64,000 bases of DNA from CAWJPY01 sp963844865 (lineage in GTDB: Bacteria > Acidobacteriota > Thermoanaerobaculia > Thermoanaerobaculales > Sulfomarinibacteraceae). Position 1 is the first letter of the stretch. Each line of letters begins with the position of its first letter. The stretch is taken from contig CAWJPY010000013.1 of assembly GCA_963844865.1 (NCBI GenBank), positions 186,001 through 250,000 of the forward strand. Reading direction: 5' to 3'. Below, in pieces: positions 1 to 9,629 of the stretch. A program made the position numbers and the translations under genes. The notes beneath the pieces are model-generated. The model made no database searches and was not told the origin of the DNA. It saw only the letters and a list, made by a program, of their open reading frames with translations.

Positions 1-393
1 GAGCACCGCGCCGGCAGCGAGCCCCATGGGGGCGTCCGGGGTGACCTGCAGCGTCCCCGCCCGAGCCAGGAGCACATCCTGGCTGCGGGCACGCTCCGGG
101 ATTGCCGCCACGCGCAGACCGTCCGGCTCCTCGGTGGGCAGGTCCTTGAGGGAGTGCACCACCAGGTCGACGCGATCCTCCGAGAGGGCCTCCTGGAGCT
201 CCTTGGTGAAGAAGCCCTTGCCCTCCATCTTGTGGAGGGCGAGGTCGAGCTTGGTGTCGCCGGACGTCTTGATCACCACGGCGCGGCTGCCCACGCCGAG
301 GCGGGCGTCCAGGAGCGCGGCGATCCGCTCCGCCTGCCACAGGGCGAGGGCCGAGCCCCGCGTGCCGATGCGCAGCGTGCGCGGCGGGCTCAC
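1..393 (-). CDS. hemC: Porphobilinogen deaminase (hydroxymethylbilane synthase), N-terminal part; cut by window edge
   Basis: Joins four porphobilinogen units into hydroxymethylbilane in tetrapyrrole synthesis (family knowledge). The visible 131 residues start VSPPRTLRIGTRGSALALWQ, the typical HemC N-terminus. They continue through an IKTSGDT segment, GKGFFTKELQEAL and VHSLKDLPTE, the substrate- and cofactor-binding loops of domain 1. The dipyrromethane-binding cysteine and the C-terminal domain lie beyond position 1, so the gene is incomplete here. The start is a GTG at 393-391 that overlaps the hemA stop (GTGA at 393-390), which points to translational coupling with hemA. No oddity is visible in the part present. 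Confidence 0.95.
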   Translation of the reverse strand, partial: MSPPRTLRIGTRGSALALWQAERIAALLDARLGVGSRAVVIKTSGDTKLDLALHKMEGKGFFTKELQEALSEDRVDLVVHSLKDLPTEEPDGLRVAAIPERARSQDVLLARAGTLQVTPDAPMGLAAGAVL

Positions 394-1706
394 GGCGACC
401 CGTCCGGCTCGCCGGAGCTGCCGTTGACGCCCTCGAGGCCCTTCATGAAGTTCGAGATGACCGCGCTGGAGTGGTGCCAGGCCGCACCCTTGAGGCCTCT
501 CAGAGGCACCTGGACGAGGCGCTTGACGAGGTCGTGGGCGAGGCGCTCCACGGCCTCCCGGTCGTCGTCGCCGAGGTGGGACAGGTCCTTGGTCATGGCG
601 TGCTTGAGGGCGCGGTCCGCCACATCGCGGAACGAGGAGTGCAGGTTGCGGGCGATGGGGGACAGCGCCCGGTCCAGGAGCCGGCGGCGCAGGATCAGGA
701 CCTGGTGGTCCACCAGGCGCTCGCAGCGGTCCATCTCGGCCAGCCGGAGCTGGCGGTTGCGCTCGGCCTCCGCCCGCATGTCCTCGATGCCGTGGAGCTC
801 CACCCCAACCAGCCCGCCGGCCTCGGGGTCGATGTTGACGGGCATGGCCAGGTCCACCAGGAGCAGCGGCTCGTCCACCGGGAGCTGGGAGCGGATCGCC
901 GAGACGTGGCCGCCGTCCAAGAGCGGGTTGGGGGCCGAGGTGGCGGCCACCACCAGACCGACCCGCGGAGGATCCAGGAGCACGGAGTCGAGCCCGAGCG
1001 CGCCGGCCAGGGGGTCGTCGGCCACCGCCTCCTCGGCGCGCCCGAGGTTGCGGTTGGCGACGATCACCCGGCGGTCGGGGTCGCCGTTGCGGATCAGGCG
1101 CAGGGTCTGCCGGGCCATCTCCCCGGCGCCGATGATCAGGGCCGGCGCCGAGGTGGCGCCGAGGTGCTCGTGGAGCCGACGCTCCACCAGGGTCACCAGG
1201 GAGACCGGCCGCCGGGTGAGCTCGGTCTCGGTGCGGATCCTCTTGGCCAGGTGGAACGCCTCGTGGAAGGTCTGGTCCAGGATCCCGCCGAGGAGGCCGA
1301 TGTCGTGGGCCCGCTCGTGGGCATCCTTGGCCTGACCCGTGATCTGCGCCTCGCCCACCATCATGGAGTCCAGGGCCGCCGTCACGCGGAACAGGTGGCG
1401 TACCGCCTCGGCGCCGAAGCGCACGTAGAGCACGTCGTCCTCGGGCAGCGCGCAGCGGCCCTCGGTGAGGTCCTGGAGGCTGCGCCGGAGGTGGAAGAGC
1501 AGCGGGTTGGTGTGGATCCGGGTCTCGCCCCGGAAGTAGAACTCGACCCGGTTGCAGGTGCCGAGGTACACGAACTCCGAGAACCCCGCCAGGTGTGCGA
1601 GCTCGAGGAAGTTGTCGGGGGGGAAGTCGGCGGGCAGCGTGGCCTGGGCGAGTCCCTCGACGCTGGTGGTGCGGTAGGAGGTCCCCACCACGCCGATGTT
1701 GTCCAT
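390..1706 (-). CDS. hemA: Glutamyl-tRNA reductase
   Basis: First committed step of the C5 route to 5-aminolevulinate: NADPH-dependent reduction of glutamyl-tRNA to glutamate-1-semialdehyde (family knowledge). The 438-residue product has the normal length. It starts MDNIGVVGTSYRTTSVE and carries the TCNRVEFY motif with the thioester-forming cysteine at residue 51. Further along are MMVGEAQITGQ, a Rossmann NADPH site (LIIGAGEMA) near the middle, and a helical C-terminal dimerisation domain. A GGGAGGG ribosome site lies six bases before the ATG at 1706. The gene is coupled to hemC by a GTGA overlap. Upstream on this strand, a TATCAT box (1726-1731) is a possible -10 with only a weak -35. Confidence 0.96.
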   Translation of the reverse strand: MDNIGVVGTSYRTTSVEGLAQATLPADFPPDNFLELAHLAGFSEFVYLGTCNRVEFYFRGETRIHTNPLLFHLRRSLQDLTEGRCALPEDDVLYVRFGAEAVRHLFRVTAALDSMMVGEAQITGQAKDAHERAHDIGLLGGILDQTFHEAFHLAKRIRTETELTRRPVSLVTLVERRLHEHLGATSAPALIIGAGEMARQTLRLIRNGDPDRRVIVANRNLGRAEEAVADDPLAGALGLDSVLLDPPRVGLVVAATSAPNPLLDGGHVSAIRSQLPVDEPLLLVDLAMPVNIDPEAGGLVGVELHGIEDMRAEAERNRQLRLAEMDRCERLVDHQVLILRRRLLDRALSPIARNLHSSFRDVADRALKHAMTKDLSHLGDDDREAVERLAHDLVKRLVQVPLRGLKGAAWHHSSAVISNFMKGLEGVNGSSGEPDGSP

Positions 1707-1866
1707 AGTCGGCCCTCCCGCCGCGATGATACGCGAGATCGCGAGTGAAATCAGGAGTTAACGGTCACCGACGGGTAATACTTGCAGGGTGAGTGTCGCA
1801 GCTCTGTCACGGTGCGACCGGTTCTCCCGTCGATCCTCCGGAGCCTCCGCACGGCTCGGATGAAGT

Positions 1867-1875
1867 TGGTACAAT
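1867..1875 (+). promoter_or_regulatory. Candidate extended -10 promoter for sdhCAB
   Basis: The 355-bp gap between hemA and sdhC holds no convincing gene. TGGTACAAT reads as an extended -10 (TG one base before TACAAT at 1870-1875) about 190 bases before sdhC. No TTGACA-like -35 sits at the right spacing, which an extended -10 can tolerate. The long leader would leave room for post-transcriptional control. Motif reading only. Confidence 0.35.
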
Positions 1876-1928
1876 TCGCCGGTCGCGAGGTTTGTTGTCC
1901 GAGAGGAGAGGCCAGCGACCGGTCTGCT

Positions 1929-1944
1929 CACCGCCACGGCGGTG
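1929..1944 (+). promoter_or_regulatory. Palindrome in the sdh leader
   Basis: CACCGCC and GGCGGTG flank a two-base centre, giving a perfect 7-bp dyad in the sdh leader. It could be a protein operator or a small hairpin. In so GC-rich a sequence, chance is also possible. Confidence 0.25.
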
Positions 1945-2061
1945 GTGCGGCGACGCGCCGTGCGAGGAGGCCGGGAGGTGCCCCGAGTCCGATGCGCGAG
2001 ACCCGCGAGGTCGCCTCGCCGAGCGGGTCGCCGAACTTGACAGAGGGGGGTGCGGAGAGTC

Positions 2062-2721
2062 ATGAACACGGTCGCGGCCTTCTACGAGTCGTCCCTGGGC
2101 AAGAAGGTGGTGATGGCGGGTACCGGCATCATCCTCTTCGCCTACGTGATCGGGCACATGCTCGGCAACCTGCAGATCTACGGACCGCCGGAGCAGATCA
2201 ACGCCTACGCCACGTTCCTCCACTCCCACCCCAACCTGCTGTGGATCGTCCGCGCGTTCCTGATCTTCTCGGTGGGGGTGCACATCCTGGCCGCGTTCCA
2301 GCTCTGGCTGCGGAACCGCGGCGGCCGGCCCGTGAAGTACCGCGTGTTCCGGCCGCCGGCGGTGGACTACGCGGCCCGCACCATGGTGTGGAGCGGTCCC
2401 ATCATCGCGTTCTTCGTCATCTTCCACCTGCTGGACCTGACCACGGGCACCGTCAACCCGTCCTATGAGGAGCTGAACGTCTACCACAACGTGATCGCCA
2501 GCTTCTCGCGGCCTGTGGTGGCGGGCTTCTACATCGCCGCCAACTTCCTGCTCGCGGTCCATCTCTACCACGGGCTGTGGAGCCTGTTCCAATCCCTGGG
2601 CTGGGACCACCCGCTGCTCGGACCGTGGCGGCGGCGGCTCGCCGTGGCCGTGTCGGCGCTCATCGGCGCCGGCAACATCTCCATCCCCATCGCGGTGCTG
2701 ACGGGCATCGTGCATCTCTAG
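2062..2721 (+). CDS. sdhC: Succinate dehydrogenase cytochrome b558 subunit
   Basis: Membrane anchor of complex II of the single-subunit, dihaem b558 type known from Bacillus and many other phyla; it passes electrons between the Fe-S subunit and quinone. The 219-residue protein starts MNTVAAFYESSLGKKVVMA, typical of this family. It has about five membrane segments, with histidines at positions used for haem ligation (GHMLGNLQIY, FHLLDLTTG, HLYHGLWSLFQSLGW). I chose ATG 2062 over an upstream in-frame GTG at 2050 because the family starts here and GGAG precedes it. First gene of sdhC-sdhA-sdhB. There is no separate sdhD, as expected for this type. Confidence 0.94.
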   Translation: MNTVAAFYESSLGKKVVMAGTGIILFAYVIGHMLGNLQIYGPPEQINAYATFLHSHPNLLWIVRAFLIFSVGVHILAAFQLWLRNRGGRPVKYRVFRPPAVDYAARTMVWSGPIIAFFVIFHLLDLTTGTVNPSYEELNVYHNVIASFSRPVVAGFYIAANFLLAVHLYHGLWSLFQSLGWDHPLLGPWRRRLAVAVSALIGAGNISIPIAVLTGIVHL

Positions 2722-2733
2722 GAGGTCGCCAAC

Positions 2734-4644
<1,911 letters not shown>

Positions 4645-4648
<4 letters not shown>

Positions 4649-5421
4649 GGTTGACCCTGCACATCTGGCGGCAGAAGGGCCCCGCGGTGGCCGGCGGCTT
4701 CAGGACCTACGAGCTGGACGACGTGAGCCCCGACATGTCGTTCTTGGAGATGCTCGACGTCCTCAACCAGGAGCTCATCAAGGGCGGCGACGACCCGGTG
4801 GCCTTCGAGCACGACTGCCGGGAGGGCATCTGCGGGAGCTGCGGCTTCGTCATCAACGGCGTCGCCCACGGCGGCCAGCCCGGCACCACCACCTGCGAGC
4901 TCTACATGCGGCACTTTAAGGACGGCGACGAGGTCTTCATCGAGCCGTTCCGGGCCAAGGGCTTCCCGGTGATCAAGGACCTCATCGTGGACCGCTCCGC
5001 CTTCGACCGCATCATGCGCGCCGGCGGCTTCATCTCGGCCCGGGTGGGCAGCGCCCCAGACGCCAACGAGGTCCCCATCCCCAAGGACGAGGCCGAGCTG
5101 GCCATGGACTACGCCGAGTGCATCGGCTGCGGCGCCTGCGTGGCCACCTGCCCCAACGGCGCGGCCATGCTCTTCGTGAGCGCCAAGATCTCCCACCTGG
5201 GAATGCTGCCCCAGGGGCAGCCGGAGCGGGACCGCCGTGCCCGGGCCATGGTCCGCGCCATGGAGCAGGAGGCCTTCGGGGCCTGCACCAACTACCGCTC
5301 CTGCGAAGCGGTGTGCCCCAAGGAGATCTCCATCACCGGCATCGCGCGCATGAACAAGGACTGGCGGCGGGCCATGCTGAAGGGGGACCTGCCGACGTTC
5401 GGCAAGCGCCACGCGACGTAG
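4645..5421 (+). CDS. sdhB: Succinate dehydrogenase iron-sulfur subunit
   Basis: Electron-transfer subunit of complex II, 258 residues. Three cluster sites can be read in order. The [2Fe-2S] site is CREGICGSCG with a distal cysteine in TTTCELYM (about residues 55-90). The [4Fe-4S] site is CIGCGACVATCPNG, and the third, [3Fe-4S]-type, is CTNYRSCEAVCPK. The N-terminus MRLTLHIWRQKGP and the motif YAECIGCGACVATC match the b558-type enzymes. The ATG at 4645 overlaps the sdhA stop (ATGA), so the two are translationally coupled. A repeat-rich hairpin region follows the stop and may end the transcript. Confidence 0.95.
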
Positions 5422-5426
5422 GACGT

Positions 5427-5540
5427 CAAAAGTAAGAAGTAAGAAGTAAGAAGTCAGGAGTTCCCCCTCCCGCCCTCACGAGTCGTGGCAGGACCGGCGA
5501 GGGTGGGGGGCCTTCTAACTCCTCACTTCTAACTCCTAAC
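5427..5540. repeat. Imperfect long inverted repeat built from AAGTAAG-like units, after sdhB
   Basis: The left arm has tandem AAGTAAG units (from about 5429) ending in AGTAAGAAGTCAGGAGTT (5445-5462). The right arm 5517-5534 is its reverse complement with two mismatches. The intervening bases also pair (C-rich tract after 5462 against a G-rich tract before 5511), so the whole could fold into one long hairpin. It sits between the convergent ends of sdhB and a small minus-strand gene, where a terminator would be useful. The unit composition looks like a dispersed intergenic repeat rather than a standard terminator. Confidence 0.6.
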
Positions 5541-5567
5541 CCCTCACGGGGTGGGCGGGCGGGGGCT

Positions 5568-5732
5568 TCAGCCGAGCAGCGACGTGATGAGGATGCCGGC
5601 GAAGAGGATCACGATGGCGGCGCCCAGCGCCGCCAGGAAGATCTCGGTCGGGGAGTAGCGTGCGCGCCGCGAGGTGGGGGTGCTCGGGCGTGGAGATTTC
5701 GCGGACTTCTTGCGACGTCGGCTGCGAGCCAT
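5568..5732 (-). CDS. Small single-pass membrane protein (hypothetical, 54 aa)
   Basis: A 54-residue reading frame starts MARSRRRKKSAKSPRP, very basic, then RYSPTEIFLAALGAAIVILFAGILITSLLG, with one clear membrane helix at the C-terminus. The layout (basic cytosolic tail, then one helix) is that of many small bacterial membrane proteins. A GAGG lies about 12 bases upstream, a weak site. Upstream in-frame codons exist but add no recognisable sequence. Function unknown. It is convergent with sdhB. Moderate confidence that it is expressed, because the hydrophobic segment is unlikely in a random GC-rich frame. Confidence 0.5.
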   Translation of the reverse strand: MARSRRRKKSAKSPRPSTPTSRRARYSPTEIFLAALGAAIVILFAGILITSLLG

Positions 5733-5841
5733 GACCCATTGTAGCCTCGGGGGCGGCCGATGCGTCACATCGACGGTCAAAACGGCACACATGGCGGGAC
5801 CGCCCGGGAGCCCTGACTCCCGGGACGGCCGCAAAGGTGGG

Positions 5842-5862
5842 CCAATAGATGTGCTTTATTGG
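5842..5862. promoter_or_regulatory. Small inverted repeat in an AT-richer intergenic patch
   Basis: CCAATA (5842-5847) and TATTGG (5857-5862) are reverse complements around a nine-base centre, just before a TAATAT stretch (5867-5872). This is the AT-richest part of the 375-bp gap 5733-6107, which otherwise holds no gene. It may be an operator or a promoter for the flanking genes. No partner -35 was found. Confidence 0.25.
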
Positions 5863-5926
5863 CGGGTAATATAAGGCTGGAGGCGGAGAAAACCCCGCCC
5901 CGGCAAGGTGAGGCCGCTTCCGGTCC

Positions 5927-5955
5927 TTGAAGTCCCGTTGACTTCCTCGTACACT
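5927..5955 (+). promoter_or_regulatory. Sigma-70-like promoter for the SPFH/zinc-ribbon operon
   Basis: TTGAAG (5927-5932), 17-base spacer, TACACT (5950-5955): four of six matches at each box with ideal spacing, about 150 bases before the first gene at 6108. It is the best promoter in the gap and points the right way. The leader to 6108 contains no convincing reading frame. Confidence 0.5.
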
Positions 5956-6107
5956 GACGAGCAGGGTGGTAGGACCCAAAAAAGCATAGCAACCAGGAAG
6001 CATGCAATCGACGTGCCAGGTTGTCGATCCGGAACCAGCCGCCGGGTGTGTCCGTATGAAGCTTCAGGACCACAGGATGTCCACGATTTGAACCAGGGAG
6101 GGCGCAA

Positions 6108-6629
6108 ATGAGCCAGGGGATCGAGAACGCCGAGCAGCGGCGCAACCTCCTCGAGCGCATCGGGGCCAAGATCCCGGGGATCAAGGGGTACCTGAACCGC
6201 GAGCTGCGGCGAGAGGTCGACAAGATGCAGCGTGACTGGCTGGCGGAGCAGGTGGACCGGGGCCGGCGATCGCTCCAGGACCACGTGCGGGACTGGTCGC
6301 GGGCCGGCAACCTGAGCAACCTGGACCTGGCCTCCAGCGTCGACAAGGCCCTGGACCGGTTCGCCAACCGCATCCGGCATGCGGACTACGGGTACACGGG
6401 CTTCTTCGACGCGGTCAAGATCCGCGAGCCAGAGCTGGACAAGATCTACCAGCACGATCTCGCGCTCATGGACGACGTGGAGGAGCTGGCGGCACGGATC
6501 GAGACCCTGCCCAAGACCGCCACCGAGCCCGCCTTGCGCAACCTGCTGGATGCGGTGGGCGAGGCCGACAGCTCCTTCGACGAGCGGGCGCGCATCTTCG
6601 AGGACGTGACCGAGAAGGGAGGTGCCTGA
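6108..6629 (+). CDS. Hypothetical helical protein, first gene of SPFH/zinc-ribbon operon
   Basis: 173 residues starting MSQGIENAEQRRNLLERIGA. There is no signal peptide or membrane segment. The composition (many charged residues, few glycines or prolines after residue 25) suggests an all-helical, perhaps coiled-coil protein. A recognisable patch is RHADYGYTGFFDAVKI in the middle. I cannot assign a named family. The stop overlaps the start of the SPFH gene by one base (TGATG at 6627-6631), so the two are probably made together. In Bacillus a comparable SPFH module works with a PspA-family helical protein. This one is shorter and shows no PspA motif I can verify, so that parallel is inference. 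Confidence 0.7.
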   Translation: MSQGIENAEQRRNLLERIGAKIPGIKGYLNRELRREVDKMQRDWLAEQVDRGRRSLQDHVRDWSRAGNLSNLDLASSVDKALDRFANRIRHADYGYTGFFDAVKIREPELDKIYQHDLALMDDVEELAARIETLPKTATEPALRNLLDAVGEADSSFDERARIFEDVTEKGGA

Positions 6630-7702
6630 TGGCACTCACGCTCGAGGTGATCGAGCACTACGACGCAACCGGTGAGGAGATCGTCTACCGCTTTCCTCCC
6701 GAGGGCAGCGCCGCCATCAAGATGGGCGCCCAGCTCCTGGTCCAGGAGGCCCAGGAGGCGGTGTTGTTCCGCGACGGCCGGGCCCTGGACGTGTTCAGCC
6801 CCGGGCGGCACGTGCTCACCACCCTCAACATGCCGCTGGTAACGTCGCTGCTTTCCCTGCCTTACGGCGGCAAGTCGCCGTTCAGGGTGGCGGTGGTCTA
6901 CATCAACCGGCGCACCTTCCTCGACCAGAAGTGGGGGACCAGGGAGCCGGTGGTGTTCCGGGACTCGGAGCTGGGCATGGTCCGGCTGCGCGCCTTCGGC
7001 AACTACGCCTACCGCATCGCCGACAGTCAGCTCTTCGTCAACACCGTGGTCGGCTCCCAGGGCCTGTTCGAGACGGACCGTCTGAAGGACTTCTACCGCG
7101 ACGTCATCGTGTCGCGCCTCAACGACCTGCTGGGCGAGACGCTGAAGACCATCTTCGACCTGCCCCGCTACTACGACGAGCTGGCCGCGGCGGCCAAGGC
7201 CCGCCTCACCGAGGACTTCGGCAAGTACGGCGTGGACCTGACCGACTTCTACGTCAACTCCATCACCCCGCCGGACGAGGTCCAGGCCAAGATCGACGAG
7301 CGCTCGGCCATGGGCGCCATCGGCAACATGAACACCTACATGCAGTTCAAGGCCGCGCAGGCGGTGCAGGACGCCGCCCAGGGCGGGGGCGCCGAGGGCG
7401 GCGCGGCGGGCGCTGGCATGGGTCTGGGGCTGGGCGCCGGCTTCGGGGCCATGATGCCGGGCATGATCGCCCAGTCCATGCAGCAGGCGGCCCAGGGAAC
7501 CGCGCCGGCTGGAGGCGCGGCGGCGGGTGCAGCCGCGGCCGGGAGCTTCTGCACGAGCTGTGGTCAGCCCATGCCGGACGGGGCGAAGTTCTGTCCCCAT
7601 TGCGGCGCCAAGCAGGCCGCGGCGGGGTGCCCCGGATGCGGGCAGCCGGTGCCCGAGGGGGCGAAGTTCTGCCCGAACTGCGGGGCCAAGCAGGGGGAGT
7701 AG
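6629..7702 (+). CDS. SPFH (Band 7) domain protein with two C-terminal zinc ribbons, YdjI-like
   Basis: 357 residues. Residues ~1-240 form an SPFH/virion-core-like domain (PPEGSAAIKMGAQLLVQEAQ, then DVFSPGRHVLTTLN, then VNSITPPDEVQAKIDERSA). A glycine/alanine-rich linker follows (~250-305). The end holds two tandem zinc ribbons: CTSCGQPMPDGAKFCPHCG and CPGCGQPVPEGAKFCPNCG. SPFH proteins organise membrane microdomains. The Bacillus relative YdjI is part of a membrane-stress complex (family knowledge). There is no N-terminal membrane helix, so membrane association would be peripheral or through partners. The next genes also encode zinc ribbons, which suggests one complex. Confidence 0.88.
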   Translation: MALTLEVIEHYDATGEEIVYRFPPEGSAAIKMGAQLLVQEAQEAVLFRDGRALDVFSPGRHVLTTLNMPLVTSLLSLPYGGKSPFRVAVVYINRRTFLDQKWGTREPVVFRDSELGMVRLRAFGNYAYRIADSQLFVNTVVGSQGLFETDRLKDFYRDVIVSRLNDLLGETLKTIFDLPRYYDELAAAAKARLTEDFGKYGVDLTDFYVNSITPPDEVQAKIDERSAMGAIGNMNTYMQFKAAQAVQDAAQGGGAEGGAAGAGMGLGLGAGFGAMMPGMIAQSMQQAAQGTAPAGGAAAGAAAAGSFCTSCGQPMPDGAKFCPHCGAKQAAAGCPGCGQPVPEGAKFCPNCGAKQGE

Positions 7703-7705
7703 TCC

Positions 7706-8455
7706 TTGCAGGTCCGCTGCACCCAGTGCGGAGCCGACATCGAGGTCCGCGCCGACCAGCGGCTCCTGGAGTGCCCGTTTTGCTCCAGCGCCCTGGTGGT
7801 GGACGCCGAGGGGACCCTCTTCGACGAGGTCATGCTGGCCACCGTGCAGCCCGGCGAGGCGCCGGCCCACCTGCGCCGCTTCATGGCCGGGCGGGACACC
7901 GTGGCCGATCTGGACAAGGAAGCGGTGATCGGCGAGCCGACCCTGGAGTACTTCCCGTTCTGGGCCTTCACCGTCGGCGAGGCGGGCGCGGAGAAAGCCG
8001 TGCTGCACCCCGCCGCCCCATCCTCCCTGCAGGGCCTGCACGGGATGACGCTGCCCGCGGGCACCACCCGGCCCATGAGCCGCGAGGCGGTGGGCGACGC
8101 CGTGGTGCGCGATCCCGAGGTGCCGGCGGCCACCGCGCGGGAGTGGCTGAAGACCAGCGTCGGCGACGCGCCGGTGCGACGCACCGTGCTCTACCACCTT
8201 CCCCTGTATCGGCTCTCCTACCAGTGGCGGGGACGGACCTACCAGGCAGCGGTGGACGGCGTGTCGGGGAAGGTGTTCCCGGCGGACTTCCCGGCCAAGG
8301 CCGAGGCTCCCTACGCCCTGGTGGCGGTCCTCGCCCTGGTGGTGTTCGGCCTCGAGGGCCTCGTCATCTCCAACCTGCTCCTCAAGGTGGGGGTCTACCT
8401 GGTGTCGGCGTTGCCCATCCTGGGTATCGCCTGGCTGACGACGCGCAGGGTATGA
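7706..8455 (+). CDS. Zinc-ribbon membrane protein (hypothetical)
   Basis: 249 residues. The N-terminal zinc ribbon is CTQCGADIEVRADQRLLECPFC. A soluble middle part contains YQWRGRTYQAAVDGVSG. Two adjacent hydrophobic helices lie near the C-terminus (residues ~200-245). The start is an unusual TTG at 7706, chosen because GGGGGAG lies six bases upstream and the zinc ribbon begins at residue 5. It overlaps nothing and sits three bases after the SPFH stop. It is paralogous in layout to the gene at 8580: both have zinc ribbon, an RGxTYQA motif and paired C-terminal helices. A YdjG-like membrane partner of the SPFH protein is a reasonable guess. Function otherwise unknown. Confidence 0.78.
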   Translation: MQVRCTQCGADIEVRADQRLLECPFCSSALVVDAEGTLFDEVMLATVQPGEAPAHLRRFMAGRDTVADLDKEAVIGEPTLEYFPFWAFTVGEAGAEKAVLHPAAPSSLQGLHGMTLPAGTTRPMSREAVGDAVVRDPEVPAATAREWLKTSVGDAPVRRTVLYHLPLYRLSYQWRGRTYQAAVDGVSGKVFPADFPAKAEAPYALVAVLALVVFGLEGLVISNLLLKVGVYLVSALPILGIAWLTTRRV

Positions 8456-8583
8456 AGGAATTACACGCTTCGGTTCGTGAGTTACAGGCGGGGCGGTTCC
8501 CGGTGGCGGCCCGCGGGCTCCGCCCGGCCCGTCCGCCGGAGCGCGCCGGAGACAGCCTGCCGAGAGCGGGTGAGGCGGCATGA
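8452..8583 (+). CDS. Possible tiny linking ORF (43 aa) within the operon
   Basis: An ATG at 8452 overlaps the preceding stop (ATGA), and its own stop at 8581-8583 overlaps the next start (ATGA at 8580-8583). The frame therefore bridges the 124-bp gap exactly. The product (MKELHASVRELQAGRFPVAA and so on) has no recognisable domain and is arginine/alanine/proline-rich, as any GC-rich frame would be. Double coupling is the only support. It may serve merely to carry ribosomes to the next gene. Confidence 0.25.
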   Translation: MKELHASVRELQAGRFPVAARGLRPARPPERAGDSLPRAGEAA

Positions 8584-9629
8584 GCAGGCCCCCGCCGCCG
8601 CCCCCCAAGCCCAAGGTACTCACCGGCTTGGGCTGCGCCTCCTGCGGCGGCTCGGTGGAGGTCCAGGAGGGCTGCACCAATCTGGTCTGCCGGTACTGCG
8701 GCACGCCCTTGGCGGTCGTGGGTGACCGTGGCGTGCTCCACCTCATGGTCCTGGACCGCGTCGATCGGGAGCGGGCGGCGCGCACCGTCCACGACTGGTT
8801 CCGCAAGGGCATCCGCAAGGCGCCGGCGCTGAAGCGCGAGGCGCACTACGAGGAGGCCTTCTTGGCCTGGTTTCCCTTCGTGCGGGCGCGCCTGGACGTG
8901 GTGGGCTGGGTGCTGGGCTACGAGGAGCGGCGGCGCAAGCGCGGCAACCGCTGGGTCACCGTACGCCGGCCGGTGGAGACCCAGGTGGAGCGGGCCGTGG
9001 ACCGCACCATGCCGTCGGCCGACATGGCGGAGTTCGGGGTCAGTCACGTCAACCTGGCCGGCGACGAGGTCGTGGCCCTGAACGAGGATCTGCTGCGCTC
9101 CCGCGGCATGGTCTTCAGGCCCCAGCTCGCGCCCGCCGAGGTGGCCGCCAAGCTGGAGAAGCTGGCCCTGACCGACATCGAGGTCTCCTCCCGTCCCGAC
9201 CACGTCAACTTCTCCTGGCTGGCGGGCGTGCGGCGCCGGGTGTCGGTGGTGTTCTACCCCCTGTGGGTGATCCGCTACAGCTTCCGGGGCCAGACCTACC
9301 AGGCCCTCATCGATGCCGAGGACGGCGGCCTGGCGTACGGCAAGGCGCCGGGCAACCACCTGTGGCGGGCCTTCTCCCTGGTCTCGGCCGCCGCCGGGGC
9401 CTGCTTCGTGGGCACCACCGTGCTCCAGCACATCAACGTCTTCGCGCGCGGCAACAACGGGCTCGCCGCCCTGGGTATCATCGGCCTGATCCTGGCCGGC
9501 CTCGTGGGCTGGGGCTACACGCAGTTCCGGCGCGGTGGGGTGGTGGAGGAGGGCAGCGGCCGGCCGACGGGGGCCGACGCAGACTCCCTGACGTCCACCG
9601 TCAAGCGGATGATGGAGGAGCTGCAGTGA
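8580..9629 (+). CDS. Zinc-ribbon membrane protein, paralogue of the gene at 7706
   Basis: 349 residues. A proline-rich start (MSRPPPPPPKPK) is followed by a zinc ribbon (CASCGGSVEVQEGCTNLVCRYCG). A soluble region of about 230 residues has FLAWFPFVRARLDVVGWVLG and YSFRGQTYQALIDAEDG. Two membrane helices lie near residues 265-320, with a charged tail after them. The RGxTYQA block and the zinc ribbon/paired helices order match the gene two positions upstream, so the pair probably arose by duplication. The GTGA overlap with the next gene (9626-9629) supports coupling. Likely an integral membrane partner of the SPFH protein; biochemical role unknown. Confidence 0.78.
   Translation: MSRPPPPPPKPKVLTGLGCASCGGSVEVQEGCTNLVCRYCGTPLAVVGDRGVLHLMVLDRVDRERAARTVHDWFRKGIRKAPALKREAHYEEAFLAWFPFVRARLDVVGWVLGYEERRRKRGNRWVTVRRPVETQVERAVDRTMPSADMAEFGVSHVNLAGDEVVALNEDLLRSRGMVFRPQLAPAEVAAKLEKLALTDIEVSSRPDHVNFSWLAGVRRRVSVVFYPLWVIRYSFRGQTYQALIDAEDGGLAYGKAPGNHLWRAFSLVSAAAGACFVGTTVLQHINVFARGNNGLAALGIIGLILAGLVGWGYTQFRRGGVVEEGSGRPTGADADSLTSTVKRMMEELQ

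Noticed and set aside
2037..2042. TTGACA just before sdhC
   Set aside because: Perfect -35 by sequence, but only 20 bases before the start codon and no -10 can fit; likely chance.
2050..2052. GTG as the sdhC start
   Set aside because: Adds four residues not seen in the family; ATG 2062 has the family N-terminus.
6446..8818. 790-codon minus-strand open frame opposite the SPFH operon
   Set aside because: Shadow frame; the plus-strand zinc ribbons and SPFH domain explain the DNA and the antisense product has no recognisable pattern.
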